Below, piece by piece: positions 17,912-26,910 of a stretch of DNA of 64,000 nucleotides (position 1 is its first letter; every line of letters begins with the position of its first letter). The DNA comes from Loktanella sp. 3ANDIMAR09 (GTDB lineage: Bacteria > Pseudomonadota > Alphaproteobacteria > Rhodobacterales > Rhodobacteraceae): positions 124,001-188,000 of the forward strand of contig NZ_LJAK01000003.1 of the NCBI RefSeq assembly GCF_001420005.1, written 5' to 3'. The notes below the pieces were generated by a model that was given only the letters and a program-made list of their open reading frames with translations, had not been told where the DNA came from and made no database searches. Position numbers and translations under genes: made by a program.

Positions 17912-18946
17912 ATGGCATTCATTTCGGCGATCACATATCCCAACACCGTGCCAATGGCGACACCCGCCGTGGGCGAGGTGCAGATCACCGCCGCCCCCGC
18001 CGACCTTGTACGTCTGGACGCACTGTCACTGGCGATTTACCGCGACGATGGTACGCTGGCTGCCGGACTGTCGCTGTCGGAACAGGACGGCGTAATCGAC
18101 CCCGATACCGGTTGGACCGCGTGGGACATCGCAGCACCACTTCACGTGCCCGGTGATGCGGCACGGGCTGTTGCGCTGATCGACGCAGGCAACGCGAACC
18201 CGGTGGTATGCTTTTATGCGCCCGATGGTCCCGTGACAGCCGTCGATGGTCCTGCTGCCGGCACCGATGCGATTGTGCTCTTGCCAGCGACAGGGGAAAA
18301 AATCACCTTTGACGGGCACGGCAACCGTCTGGATATGCCGCATGACGATGCCGCCGCACCCGTTTCGCTGACCAGCGGCACGATGATCGACACCCCAGAG
18401 GGGGCAAGGCCGATCGACGATCTGGCCGTGGGTGACCTTGTGATGACGTGGGACGGTACGGCGCAGCCCATTCGGTTGATCCACACGCGCCGCATCGCCG
18501 GTGACGATTTGCGCAACCGCCGGGCATTCTGGCCTGTCTGTATCCAGGCCGGTGCGCTGGGATTCGGTTTGCCGTATCGCAATCTGTGGGTCTCTCCGCA
18601 GCACCGGATGCTGTTTCAGAATATCAAGGTGTCGCTGATGTTCGGCGAGGATGCGGTGTTTGTCCGCGCCAAATCCATGGCCGCCACGTTCGAGCAGGTC
18701 TATGTCGACAGCGGACTGACCGAGGTCACCTATTTCAATCTGGTCTTTGATCGCCACGAGGTCATTTTCGCCGAAGGTGCCGCGACAGAAAGCTTTTGTC
18801 CCGGATCAGAGGGGATCGCGGCCTTGTCCCCTGATGCACGACAGGAACTGTTCGCCGTCTTTCCCGAATTGCGGATCGGCGTCGGCAATCAGGATGCCGA
18901 TTTCACCACGTTGCGCAGTTGGGAGCTGATGGCCTGCGTCGCCTGA
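17912..18946 (+). CDS. Hint-domain protein (Hedgehog/intein-type, Hint_2)
   Basis: The 344-residue protein (in-frame ATG at 17876 also possible) has an unassigned N-terminal half and a Hint_2 module from about residue 150: SLTSGTMIDTPEGARPIDDL, GDLVMTWDG, and the conserved SPQHRML histidine block. Hint modules cleave or splice their own chain. At the residue where family members usually have cysteine 1 (CFTPGT), this protein has serine (SLTSGT), so self-processing may use serine or be lost. Many Rhodobacterales encode several such proteins, some in secreted adhesins; no signal peptide is seen here. Confidence 0.8.
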   Translation: MAFISAITYPNTVPMATPAVGEVQITAAPADLVRLDALSLAIYRDDGTLAAGLSLSEQDGVIDPDTGWTAWDIAAPLHVPGDAARAVALIDAGNANPVVCFYAPDGPVTAVDGPAAGTDAIVLLPATGEKITFDGHGNRLDMPHDDAAAPVSLTSGTMIDTPEGARPIDDLAVGDLVMTWDGTAQPIRLIHTRRIAGDDLRNRRAFWPVCIQAGALGFGLPYRNLWVSPQHRMLFQNIKVSLMFGEDAVFVRAKSMAATFEQVYVDSGLTEVTYFNLVFDRHEVIFAEGAATESFCPGSEGIAALSPDARQELFAVFPELRIGVGNQDADFTTLRSWELMACVA

Positions 18947-18960
18947 TCGGTCGCGGGCGG

Positions 18961-20031
18961 CTAGCGGTCAAATCGCGCGGGTGACAGCTGTGCTGCAATA
19001 TCCGCCCCGATCGCGGGCGGGCGTTCCGCGATGATATCGGCAATATGCAGACCCGCGGCAGGCGAGGATTGCACCCCGTAACCACCCTGGCCCGCGCACC
19101 ACACGAAGGTGGGCTCTGCTGTATCGCGCCCCAGAACCAGTGACCTGTCCGGCGCAAAGGTCCGCAAACCTGCCCATGTCGCAATGGGACGCGTGACCGG
19201 GACGGTGACAGCCTCTTGATAGCGTGCAAGCCCCTCGGCTAGCACCATGTCGTCGGGCCATGCATCCATCGGGGCGACTGGGTCCTCATCGGCGGGGGAC
19301 ACCAGCAGCGCACCTGCGTCGGGTTTGGCATACCAGCTTTCGCCGGGGCCAAAGATCATCGGCCAAGTACGGGTGTCGTGACCGCCCGGTGCCGCCAGCC
19401 GCGCCATTGACCTGCGCAACGGCGTCAGGCCAAGCGGTGTCACGCCCGCCAATCGGGCGATCACATCCGCCCAGGCCCCTGCGGCATTCACAACGACCGG
19501 CGCGGTATGGGCATCGGTGCCGGTGTCCACCCGCCAGCCTGTTGCGGTCCGGGTGATCCCTGTCACCTCGGCCCCGGTCTGGATGGTGCCGCCATGCGCA
19601 CGGATCTGTTTGATCCAGGTTTGCATCAGCAGGTCGGTATCGATGTCCTGCGCGCCGTCCATATGGGCCGCCCGCGTTATGGCAGAGGACAGGATCGGCA
19701 CCCGGTTGCGCGCCTCTTCCAATGTGATTTCGGTCAGTTTCATATCGACGACGTCGGCGGCGAATTGTTCGTCCTCATGTGGCTGGCCCACGATCATCAG
19801 ACCGCGCGGCGACAGCACGCCAAGTGCCGCGTGAATGTCACGGCTTGCCTTGTTCAGGGCCCTGGTGGTGGGTTTGCCGTAGTTTTCTTCGAACAAAGCG
19901 GCAGACCGGCCAGAGCTGTGATATCCCGTCTGTTTTTCCCGTTCGAGCAGGGTAACATTGCACAGCGGTGCCAGTGCTGCCGCCGCAGACAGGCCAGCCA
20001 CGCCGCCACCAATCACGATCACATCGGTCAT
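18961..20031 (-). CDS. NAD(P)/FAD-dependent oxidoreductase (DAO family)
   Basis: A 356-residue soluble flavoprotein of the D-amino-acid oxidase/glycine oxidase family. The N-terminus DVIVIGGGVAGLSAAAALA is the FAD dinucleotide motif; GYHSSGRSAALFEENYG follows, and the C-terminal block has WCAGQGGYGVQSSPAAGLHIAD. The substrate is not set by sequence; amine or hydroxyacid oxidation is likely (an L-2-hydroxyglutarate-like group is possible). Its ATG overlaps the stop of the aldo/keto reductase gene (ATGA), so the two form an operon. Confidence 0.85.
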   Translation of the reverse strand: MTDVIVIGGGVAGLSAAAALAPLCNVTLLEREKQTGYHSSGRSAALFEENYGKPTTRALNKASRDIHAALGVLSPRGLMIVGQPHEDEQFAADVVDMKLTEITLEEARNRVPILSSAITRAAHMDGAQDIDTDLLMQTWIKQIRAHGGTIQTGAEVTGITRTATGWRVDTGTDAHTAPVVVNAAGAWADVIARLAGVTPLGLTPLRRSMARLAAPGGHDTRTWPMIFGPGESWYAKPDAGALLVSPADEDPVAPMDAWPDDMVLAEGLARYQEAVTVPVTRPIATWAGLRTFAPDRSLVLGRDTAEPTFVWCAGQGGYGVQSSPAAGLHIADIIAERPPAIGADIAAQLSPARFDR

Positions 20032-20960
20032 GTTGTTTCCTCCAGCCGGTCCGTTGCGGGCGGTGGTGTCGGTGACAATGCGGTGATGCGGTCATACAGC
20101 GCATCATCCATGACAAAATGCTGTGCCGCCAGCGAAGGTGCCAGTTGTTCTGTCGATTTCGCCGAAATGATGGGTGAAACGCCGGTCCGCCGTGCGACCC
20201 ACGCCACGGCAAGTGTGGCTGGATCGGTGCCGATGTCATGCGCGATGTCCGACAGACCTGCGGCGGTGCTGTGCATCCAGTCTTGTCCGTAGCGGGCGGC
20301 ATACATCTGGTCGGTGCTCAGGCGTCCGGTTTCCCCGCGGGCGTATTTTCCCGTCAGCAGACCACCGCCAAGAGGGGAATAGGTGCAGGCCAGCATCCCC
20401 TGATCGGCCGCCATCGGCAGGATTTCGACCTCTGCCTGCCGCTTCACAATGTTGTACATCGGTTGAAGCACATCAATCCGGGTGCCCAATTGCGCGCAAA
20501 CAGCCTGCGCCTTCATCACTTGCCAGGCGGCGTAATTTGACACGCCAATGTGACGGATCACGCCGTTTTGTTGCAGCTCGGCCAGGGTGGTAAAGGTTTC
20601 GGTCAGATCGGTGTCCGGGTCCCAGCGATGCAGATACAACAGGTCCACGCTGTCGAGGTTCAGTTGACTGCGGCTGATGTCCAGCTGACGCAAAATGTTG
20701 GACCGTCCGCATCCGCCCGTATAACCGACTTTGGTTGCTAGGAAAATTGCGTCGCGTTCGGCGCTGACCATGGGTCCGAGCAGCGTCTCCGAGGCCCCTT
20801 CGGTATAGCGGACGGCGGTGTCAAAGTGGTTCACGCCCGCGTCGCGGGCGGCGTCATACATGCCGCGACTGGCGGCCGGATCTGCCCGGCCACCAAATTG
20901 CATTGTTCCGAACGTCAGCGCGGAAAGTGGTGTTCCATCACGTGTTTGTAAGTCTGTCAT
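20028..20960 (-). CDS. Aldo/keto reductase
   Basis: NADPH-dependent (beta/alpha)8 barrel reductase. The ATG at 20960 (MTDLQTRDGTPLSALTFGTM) gives 310 residues and matches the family start; the frame runs 72 bases further upstream without support. The catalytic tetrad is visible in HFDTAVRYTEG (Asp, Tyr), FLATKVGYTGG (Lys) and LYLHRWDPDTD (His). Substrate unknown. Coupled by a 4-base overlap to the FAD oxidoreductase gene, which suggests joint action on one compound. Confidence 0.88.
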   Translation of the reverse strand: MTDLQTRDGTPLSALTFGTMQFGGRADPAASRGMYDAARDAGVNHFDTAVRYTEGASETLLGPMVSAERDAIFLATKVGYTGGCGRSNILRQLDISRSQLNLDSVDLLYLHRWDPDTDLTETFTTLAELQQNGVIRHIGVSNYAAWQVMKAQAVCAQLGTRIDVLQPMYNIVKRQAEVEILPMAADQGMLACTYSPLGGGLLTGKYARGETGRLSTDQMYAARYGQDWMHSTAAGLSDIAHDIGTDPATLAVAWVARRTGVSPIISAKSTEQLAPSLAAQHFVMDDALYDRITALSPTPPPATDRLEETT

Positions 20961-21003
20961 GGGTTTTGTGTGACATGTCTGTGTCGCAAAAAACAGGGAA
21001 TTT

Positions 21004-21050
21004 GTTCCGTTCGTTTTTGCACACAACACCATACAGTACTGATGGGTATC
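21004..21050 (+). repeat. Duplicated upstream (promoter/leader) region, copy 1
   Basis: GTTCCGTTC at 21004 and CAGTACTGATGGGTATC at 21034-21050, exactly 30 bases apart, recur with the same spacing at 21565 and 21595. Both copies end about 80 bases before the start of a duplicated gene. The match outside the coding regions implies that a promoter or operator was copied with the gene or is under selection. Confidence 0.75.
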
Positions 21051-21129
21051 GTATTTTCGATAGGGACCCTAATTGCCACTCACAAGGACGGCCTACCCGC
21101 CGCCGACCAGTTCAAATTAGGAGAAGACC

Positions 21130-21441
21130 ATGAAAAACGTAATCAAATCCGCCCTGATCGTCGCAACCGTTGCACTGTCCGCAACTGCTGCATCCGCTGC
21201 ATCCACACCGCTGCTGCCGGTCGAGCGTTTCGTCGTGTCCAACGAGAACCGCGCAAACTTTGACGCCAACCTGGAAACGCTGGGCATCGAGCTGCGCCCC
21301 GGCCAGGTCCTGACCGGCGAAGAGCGTGATGATGCCGTCCGCATCATGAATTCGGGCATCTATGACGAGGCCAAGACCCAGATGATCCGTGCGCTCTATG
21401 CTGACGACAACGCCGTGATCCAGTCGAACGGTCTGTACTAA
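21130..21441 (+). CDS. Small secreted protein, tandem copy 1 (103 aa)
   Basis: Starts with a clear Sec signal (MKNVIKSALIVATVALSATA, cleavage likely after ASAA) and a GGAGAAG ribosome site. The mature part is about 79 residues, with ENRANFDANLETLGIELRPG and a C-terminal ALYADDNAVIQSNGLY. There is no cysteine, no metal motif and no membrane segment after the signal. The protein is nearly identical to copy 2 downstream (roughly 8 differences, most of them conservative). No family is recognised; periplasmic or extracellular location is inferred. Confidence 0.85.
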   Translation: MKNVIKSALIVATVALSATAASAASTPLLPVERFVVSNENRANFDANLETLGIELRPGQVLTGEERDDAVRIMNSGIYDEAKTQMIRALYADDNAVIQSNGLY

Positions 21442-21482
21442 GCCGTCTACAAACCCCGTCACTCCGCGGTGGTTTGTCTGCG

Positions 21483-21513
21483 AAAGGCCTGTCCATGATG
21501 GACAGGCCTTTTT
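21483..21513 (+). terminator. Rho-independent terminator of secreted-protein copy 1
   Basis: A perfect 12-bp stem AAAGGCCTGTCC / GGACAGGCCTTT with an ATGAT loop and a T-run. It separates the two tandem copies, so each has its own promoter and terminator. Confidence 0.9.
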
Positions 21514-21564
21514 GCTGTCCGGGCGCGCGCCGGCAAGGTCCACAGATGTGGCGGTGTGAAACTA

Positions 21565-21611
21565 GTTCCGTTCATAAATGCACATAAACATGGTCAGTAC
21601 TGATGGGTATC
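21565..21611 (+). repeat. Duplicated upstream (promoter/leader) region, copy 2
   Basis: Second copy of the block at 21004-21050: GTTCCGTTC at 21565 and CAGTACTGATGGGTATC at 21595-21611. The distance to the following ATG (95 bases) matches copy 1 (96 bases), although the leader sequence in between has diverged. Confidence 0.75.
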
Positions 21612-21689
21612 AAAAATATGCACGATACCCTATCTCTATTCCACAAGGACGACGCTGATGTCGCCACTGAAAAAACTTTGGAGAAGACC

Positions 21690-22001
21690 ATGAAAAACGT
21701 AATCAAATCCGCCCTGATCGTCGCAACCGTTGCACTGTCCGCAACCGCTGCATCCGCCGCATCCACACAGTTGCTGCCGGTCGAGCGTTTCGTCGTGTCC
21801 AACGAGAACCGCGCAAATTTTGACGCCAACCTGACGACGCTGGGCATCGCGCTGCGCCCCGGCGAGGTTCTGACCGGTGAAGAGCGTGACGACGCCGTTC
21901 GCATCATGAACTCGGGCATCTATGACGAGACCAAGACACAGCTGATCCGCGCGCTCTATGCTGACGACAACGCCGTGATCCAGTCGAACGGTCTGTACTA
22001 A
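21690..22001 (+). CDS. Small secreted protein, tandem copy 2 (103 aa)
   Basis: Paralogue of the gene at 21130: same length, same signal peptide and the same GGAGAAGACC ribosome site. Differences include STQLL for STPLL, TTLGIALRPGEVL for ETLGIELRPGQVL, and DETKTQLIR for DEAKTQMIR. The frame is open to an ATG at 21603, but the ATG at 21690 is preferred because it matches copy 1 and the signal peptide. Most differences are synonymous or conservative, which points to selection on the protein. Function unknown. Confidence 0.87.
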   Translation: MKNVIKSALIVATVALSATAASAASTQLLPVERFVVSNENRANFDANLTTLGIALRPGEVLTGEERDDAVRIMNSGIYDETKTQLIRALYADDNAVIQSNGLY

Positions 22002-22032
22002 TCTGCAACCGGCCTGTCCGGATTGTGAACAC

Positions 22033-22061
22033 AAGGCTCGCCCCTCGGGGCGGGCCTTTTT
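22033..22061 (+). terminator. Rho-independent terminator of secreted-protein copy 2
   Basis: AAGGCTCGCCCC and GGGCGGGCCTT pair with one G-T, followed by five T residues, 31 bases after the stop. It is different in sequence from the terminator of copy 1. Confidence 0.85.
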
Positions 22062-22105
22062 ATTTGTCCGGTGTCATGCCATCGTTTTCCTGAATGGAGG
22101 ACCAC

Positions 22106-22792
22106 ATGGCTGACCATATTCTTGTTTTCGATGTGAATGAGACCTTGCTGGACCTGACGACGCTGGAACCGCTGTTTGCGCGGCTGTTCGGTGATCGCGC
22201 GATGATGCGGCAATGGTTTGCGAATCTTATCCTGTATTCAGAGGCGATGACCCTGTCGGGTGAATATGCGCCCTTTGGCACATTGGCCCAAGGCACCTTG
22301 CGCATGATGGGCGAAACGCAAGGGGTGACTGTCGGTGATGCCGATACGGCGGAATTGGTGCATCTGCTGACCAACATGCCGGCCTGCGATGACGTGATTC
22401 CGGCGTTGACCCGGTTGCAAGAGGCCGGCGTGCGCATGGTGACGCTGACGAATTCGCCCCCCACCGCCAGTCCGACCCCCATGGAAAAGGCCGGGATCGC
22501 CCATTTTTTCGAGGCGCATTACAGCGTCCAGAGCGTCGGAAAATTCAAACCGCATCCCGATTGCTACCGGCTTGTGTCCGAATCGCTGGGCGTGCACATC
22601 GCCTCTTTGTGTCTGGTTGCCGCACATCTGTGGGACACCATGGGCGCACAGGGGGCCGGGGCCAGCGGTGCATTCATCACGCGCGCGGGCAACGCGATGC
22701 TGCCATCGGACGGCATCGCGCAACCGACCTATGTGGCCCCTGACCTTGGTGCATTCGCGGACCAGTGGCTGGCCCTGCAGGACATCGTCTAG
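22106..22792 (+). CDS. Haloacid dehalogenase type II-like HAD hydrolase
   Basis: A 228-residue HAD-superfamily enzyme. Motif I is FDVNETLLDL at residues 8-17, with the nucleophilic aspartate first; motif II is TLTNSPP; motif III includes the lysine of KFKPHPDCY; motif IV reads LVAAHLWDTMGA. This set matches the L-2-haloacid dehalogenase/haloacetate dehalogenase group, but many members act on other substrates. The ATG at 22106 has a GGAGG site at the right distance. The stop overlaps that of the convergent mtlK within CTAG. Confidence 0.85.
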   Translation: MADHILVFDVNETLLDLTTLEPLFARLFGDRAMMRQWFANLILYSEAMTLSGEYAPFGTLAQGTLRMMGETQGVTVGDADTAELVHLLTNMPACDDVIPALTRLQEAGVRMVTLTNSPPTASPTPMEKAGIAHFFEAHYSVQSVGKFKPHPDCYRLVSESLGVHIASLCLVAAHLWDTMGAQGAGASGAFITRAGNAMLPSDGIAQPTYVAPDLGAFADQWLALQDIV

Positions 22793-24252
22793 CGGGCCAG
22801 ATAGGCGTCAATCGTGGCCGCGGCACCGTCGTCCCAAAGCTGATTGAGCCAGCTGCCAAAGGCATCTGCGAACAGCGGATCGTTGCACAGATTGCCATAG
22901 AGCAAGTCCTGCGCCAACCAGATGTGCGGATCGTGGCGGGCGGCCTGGGATGCATCGACCAGACTGTCCCACAGCGGATCGTTGGGGGCGATCTGGCTGC
23001 CGTCTTCGCGGGTGCCCGCGCACATGCGTGCCCACAATGCCTCGGTCAGGGCCAGGCCCTGGATGTCTCCACCTGCTGCCAGCGCGTCGCGCAGGGTCGG
23101 CAGGACGAAACCGGGGTGACGCGATGATCCGTCAAAGGCCACGCGCCGCGTCGTGTCACGAATCCTGGGGTTCGCGAACCGCGTTTCGATGAGCGCGAGA
23201 TATTGCGCGGCAGGCATGCCGTCGACGGCATCGACATAGGGGATGATCCCCGTGGTCTGCACCTTGCGAAAGAAGGCGGCGATCCGCGGATCGTCCATGC
23301 AATCCGCGATGGTCTGGTGACCGATGATTTCGCCGACGTTCGCCAGCACCTGATGGCCCGCGTTCAGGATGCGGATTTTCATGCTTTCATAAGGATGCAC
23401 GTTGTCGGTCATCGTGGCACCGGCGGCGGCCCAGTCGGGGCGGCCCGCACAAAAATGATCCTCGATCACCCATTGGCGGAAATTTTCGTGGGTGACGGGG
23501 GCTGCGTCGTCAATCCCGAGATCCTGCACGATGCTGCGCTCGGCCTCTCCGGTGGCGGGGACGATGCAATCGACCATCGCATCGGGAAACGCGCCCTGTG
23601 TGTCGATCCAGTCTGCAAGGTCGGGGTCCGACAACCGGGCCAGGCCCACAATGGTTTGCCGCAGGATCGCGCCGTTGCCTTGCAGGTTGTCGCAGCACAT
23701 CGCGGTAAAGGGCGGATGCCCTGCCGTGCGGCGCGCCCGCAGTGCTGCCACCATCGCACCAAATGCGGTGCGGGGCGTCGCAGGATGGGCGGCATCGTGT
23801 TTCAGGTCGGCATGGTCGGTGTCCAGCCCGCCGTCCGCACGACGGTAATATCCGCCTTCGGTCACGGTCAGGGACACGATCCGGATCGCCGGATCGGACA
23901 TGGTGGCAATCAGTTGCGCGTTGTCCGCCTCGATCGGCAAAAAATCGATCATTGCGCCTGTCACCTCGGCAGATATCCCGGCGGGGTCCAGTTCGATCAG
24001 CGTATTGAGGCAGTCCTGCGCCAGCAGGCGGTCGCGCATCGTCGCATCACCCGGACGCACACCCGCGCCGATGATCGCCCAGTCATGGGCCTGCCCCTGT
24101 TGCATCAGTCGGTGCAGATACCATGCCTGATGGGCGCGGTGAAAATTGCCCAGACCGATATGAACGATGCCCTGAGTCAGGGCGGCGCGGTCGTAGGTCG
24201 GGCGTGCAATGGCCTGTGGCAGGTCGGCCAGCGTCGCATTGCTCAGTTTCAT
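22789..24252 (-). CDS. mtlK: Mannitol 2-dehydrogenase family polyol dehydrogenase
   Basis: Long-chain polyol dehydrogenase that oxidises D-mannitol or D-arabinitol to the ketose with NAD. The protein is about 487 residues, as in Rhodobacter MtlK. Visible are GIVHIGLGNFHRAHQAWYL (Rossmann region), IVSLTVTEGGYY, and the catalytic-region KIRILNAGHQVLANVGEI. The start is either 24252 (used here; AAGGA upstream) or 24279, which overlaps the smoS stop in TGATG. Last gene of the smo operon; the ketose kinase found in some relatives is not next to it. Confidence 0.92.
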   Translation of the reverse strand: MKLSNATLADLPQAIARPTYDRAALTQGIVHIGLGNFHRAHQAWYLHRLMQQGQAHDWAIIGAGVRPGDATMRDRLLAQDCLNTLIELDPAGISAEVTGAMIDFLPIEADNAQLIATMSDPAIRIVSLTVTEGGYYRRADGGLDTDHADLKHDAAHPATPRTAFGAMVAALRARRTAGHPPFTAMCCDNLQGNGAILRQTIVGLARLSDPDLADWIDTQGAFPDAMVDCIVPATGEAERSIVQDLGIDDAAPVTHENFRQWVIEDHFCAGRPDWAAAGATMTDNVHPYESMKIRILNAGHQVLANVGEIIGHQTIADCMDDPRIAAFFRKVQTTGIIPYVDAVDGMPAAQYLALIETRFANPRIRDTTRRVAFDGSSRHPGFVLPTLRDALAAGGDIQGLALTEALWARMCAGTREDGSQIAPNDPLWDSLVDASQAARHDPHIWLAQDLLYGNLCNDPLFADAFGSWLNQLWDDGAAATIDAYLAR

Positions 24253-24278
24253 GGCGCGGTGTCCTTGTGCGTCTTTCA

Positions 24279-25052
24279 TCAGCTCATCCAGTTTCCGCCG
24301 TCGACGTTATACGTCTGGGCGACGATGTATTCTGCCTCGGCACTCGCGAGAAAGATCGCCATGCCGGTCAGGTCGCAGGCAGTGCCCATACGGCCAAAGG
24401 GGACGGCATCGCCGACCTCTTTTTTCTTTTGTCCGGGGGCCTTGTTTTCATATTTGGCAAAGAACGCATCGACGCCGTCCCAATGTTCGCCATCGACGAC
24501 TCCGGGGGCGATGGCGTTCACGTTGATGCCGTGCTGGATCAGGTTCAGGCCAGCCGATTGCGTCAGACTGATAACGGCGGCCTTGGTCGCGCAATAGACA
24601 GCGACAAGGGATTCGCCACGCCGCCCGGCCTGTGACGCCATGTTGATGATCCTGCCGCGAATGCCACGGTCGATCATGTGACGCGCGACAGCCTGCATGG
24701 TAAACAGGCAACCGCTGACATTGATCGCAAAGGCGCGGTCATAATCGGCGCGGGTGATCTCGGTGATCGGGGCGGCTGTGAAAATGGCGGCGTTGTTGAT
24801 GAGAATGTCGATCCGGCCCAGCCTTTGCACGGCGTCTGCCACGCCTGCATCGATGCTGGCCTGATCGGACACGTCCAGTTTCACGGCAATGGCGGCGTCA
24901 CCGATCTGGTCCGCCGCTGCCTGCGCACGGTCTAGGTCGATGTCGGCAATTGCGACGCGCGCGCCCTCTGCCACGTAGGCCTGCGCAAAGGCCAGTCCGA
25001 TGCCGCGGGCGGCACCGGTGATCAGCGCCGTTTTTCCGTCCAGCCGGTTCAT
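24279..25052 (-). CDS. smoS: Sorbitol (L-iditol 2-) dehydrogenase, short-chain type
   Basis: SDR-family NAD-dependent enzyme oxidising sorbitol and galactitol. The 257 residues closely follow the Rhodobacter sphaeroides SmoS pattern: [12 protein letters not shown] cofactor motif, [21 protein letters not shown], the catalytic YCATKAA (YxxxK), and the C-terminal [11 protein letters not shown]. The start lies inside the last 4 bases of smoK. Position between the ABC ATPase and mtlK supports the polyol role. Confidence 0.94.
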   Translation of the reverse strand: MNRLDGKTALITGAARGIGLAFAQAYVAEGARVAIADIDLDRAQAAADQIGDAAIAVKLDVSDQASIDAGVADAVQRLGRIDILINNAAIFTAAPITEITRADYDRAFAINVSGCLFTMQAVARHMIDRGIRGRIINMASQAGRRGESLVAVYCATKAAVISLTQSAGLNLIQHGINVNAIAPGVVDGEHWDGVDAFFAKYENKAPGQKKKEVGDAVPFGRMGTACDLTGMAIFLASAEAEYIVAQTYNVDGGNWMS

Positions 25053-26053
25053 GCGATCCGCAGCCCCGCTTTGTCAAAGCGGTGGAATTCGTCCATGCGG
25101 GGCGACAGGTGGATGGTGTCGCCATGCCGCAGGCTGACGTCACCGATGGCGCGGACGGTCATGGTTTCGGCCAGCCCCGTGTTGTGGATGTGGAAAAACG
25201 TATCCGACCCAAGGTGTTCTGCCACGCCGACGGTGCCCTGCCAGACGCCGTCCGATTGCACGACGTCGATGTGTTCGGGACGAATGCCAATCGTGTGGGC
25301 GTTGTGCTTGTCCGCCTCTGGTCCTGTCAGCAGGTTCATTTTCGGCGATCCGATGAACCCCGCGACAAAGGTGTTGCGCGGCGCGCGATACAGTTCCAGC
25401 GGCGATCCGACCTGTTCGATCACACCGGCCTGCAGCACGACGATCTTGTCCGCCATGGTCATCGCCTCGACCTGGTCGTGGGTCACGTAGATCATCGTGG
25501 TATCAAGTTTCTTGTGCAGCTCAGAGATTTCCATCCGCATACCGACCCGCAGGGCGGCGTCGAGGTTGGACAGGGGTTCGTCGAACAGGAATGCCGAGGG
25601 TTCGCGCACGATGGCGCGGCCGATTGCGACACGCTGGCGCTGGCCACCCGACAACTGACCCGGGCGGCGGTCCAGATAGGCGGTCAGGTTCAGCACGGAT
25701 GCCGCACCTTCGACGCGGCGGTCGATTTCGGCCGCGTCCATCTTGGCCATTTTCAGCGGAAAGGCGATGTTCTTGCGCACCGACATATGTGGGTAAAGCG
25801 CGTAGGACTGGAACACCATCGCAAGGCCGCGCTTGGCCGGCACCAGTGTTGTCGCATCCTTGCCGTCGATTTCGATGTGACCCGACGTGATGTCCTCCAG
25901 TCCCGCGATCAGACGCAGCAGGGTGGATTTACCGCAGCCCGACGGGCCGACGAACACCGTGAATTCCCCGTCGTGGATCGTCAGGTCCAGTGGCGGAATG
26001 ACCTCGGCGTCGCCAAAGCGTTTCGTCACTTGCTTGAGTTCGATTTTTCCCAT
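25049..26053 (-). CDS. smoK: Polyol ABC transporter ATP-binding protein
   Basis: UgpC/MalK-type ATPase that powers polyol import, 334 residues. Walker [10 protein letters not shown] at 36-44, signature [14 protein letters not shown] near 135, Walker [12 protein letters not shown] and the H-loop THDQVEA are all intact. The C-terminal ~100 residues form the MalK-like regulatory OB domain (GIRPEHIDV). It overlaps smoS by 4 bases and lies 12 bases after smoG. Confidence 0.95.
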   Translation of the reverse strand: MGKIELKQVTKRFGDAEVIPPLDLTIHDGEFTVFVGPSGCGKSTLLRLIAGLEDITSGHIEIDGKDATTLVPAKRGLAMVFQSYALYPHMSVRKNIAFPLKMAKMDAAEIDRRVEGAASVLNLTAYLDRRPGQLSGGQRQRVAIGRAIVREPSAFLFDEPLSNLDAALRVGMRMEISELHKKLDTTMIYVTHDQVEAMTMADKIVVLQAGVIEQVGSPLELYRAPRNTFVAGFIGSPKMNLLTGPEADKHNAHTIGIRPEHIDVVQSDGVWQGTVGVAEHLGSDTFFHIHNTGLAETMTVRAIGDVSLRHGDTIHLSPRMDEFHRFDKAGLRIA

Positions 26054-26065
26054 GGGTCCGGGTCC

Positions 26066-26896
26066 TTATTTCACTGCGCCGAATGTCAGGCCGCGCACAA
26101 GTTGTTTCTGGCTGAACCAGCCAAGGATGAGGATCGGCGCGATGGCCATTGTCGAGGCCGCGCTGAGTTTCGCGTAGAACAGACCCTCTGGGCTGGAATA
26201 GCTGGCGATAAAGGCTGTCAGCGGGGCTGCCTTGGCCGCCGTCAGGTTGAGGGTCCAGAACGCCTCGTTCCAGGCAAGGATGAAGTTCAGCAACAGGGTC
26301 GATGCAATGCCGGGGATCGCCATGGGCGTCAGCACATACAGGATTTCCTCCTTGAGGCTGGCGCCGTCCATGCGGGCAGCCTCGAGGATCTCGCCGGGGA
26401 TTTCCTTGAAATAGGTATAAAGCATCCAGACGATGATCGGCAGGTTGATCAGCATGAGGATGACCACCAGCGCGATGCGGCTGTCCAGCAATCCCAGTTC
26501 GATGCAGATCAGGTAGATCGGATACAGCACCCCCACGGCCGGCAACATCTTGGTCGAGAGCATCCAGAGCAGGATGTCCTTGGTGCGGCGGCTGGGCACG
26601 AATGCCATCGACCATGCGGCCGGCACCGCGATCAGCACACCCAGAACGGTGGACCCGCCTGCGATGATGACCGAATTCCACAGGAAACGCATGTAGTTGG
26701 ACCGTTCCTGCACGACCGCATAGTTTTCCAGCGTCCAGTCAAAGAACAGGAACACCGGTGGATCGCTGATCGCCTGCGCCTCTGTCTTGAAGCTGGTCAG
26801 GATGGTCCAGAGGATCGGAAAGAAGATCGTGAAGCCGATGGCCCAGGCCGCGGCTGTGGTGATGATCTTGCGGCGGGTTGTGGTCGCGCGTGCCAT
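26066..26896 (-). CDS. smoG: Polyol ABC transporter permease SmoG
   Basis: MalG-type inner-membrane permease, 276 residues, six predicted membrane segments. The EAA loop that docks with SmoK reads EILEAARMDGASLKEEILYV near residue 185. The C-terminus GLTFGAVK is typical of carbohydrate permease G subunits. It lies between smoF (14 bases upstream) and smoK. Confidence 0.94.
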   Translation of the reverse strand: MARATTTRRKIITTAAAWAIGFTIFFPILWTILTSFKTEAQAISDPPVFLFFDWTLENYAVVQERSNYMRFLWNSVIIAGGSTVLGVLIAVPAAWSMAFVPSRRTKDILLWMLSTKMLPAVGVLYPIYLICIELGLLDSRIALVVILMLINLPIIVWMLYTYFKEIPGEILEAARMDGASLKEEILYVLTPMAIPGIASTLLLNFILAWNEAFWTLNLTAAKAAPLTAFIASYSSPEGLFYAKLSAASTMAIAPILILGWFSQKQLVRGLTFGAVK

Positions 26897-26910
26897 GCTC
26901 TGATCCTCCC

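Noticed and set aside
21112-21543. Antisense frames across the duplicated secreted-protein genes
   Set aside because: Both copies show signal peptides, ribosome sites and terminators on the plus strand; the antisense similarity simply follows from the duplication.
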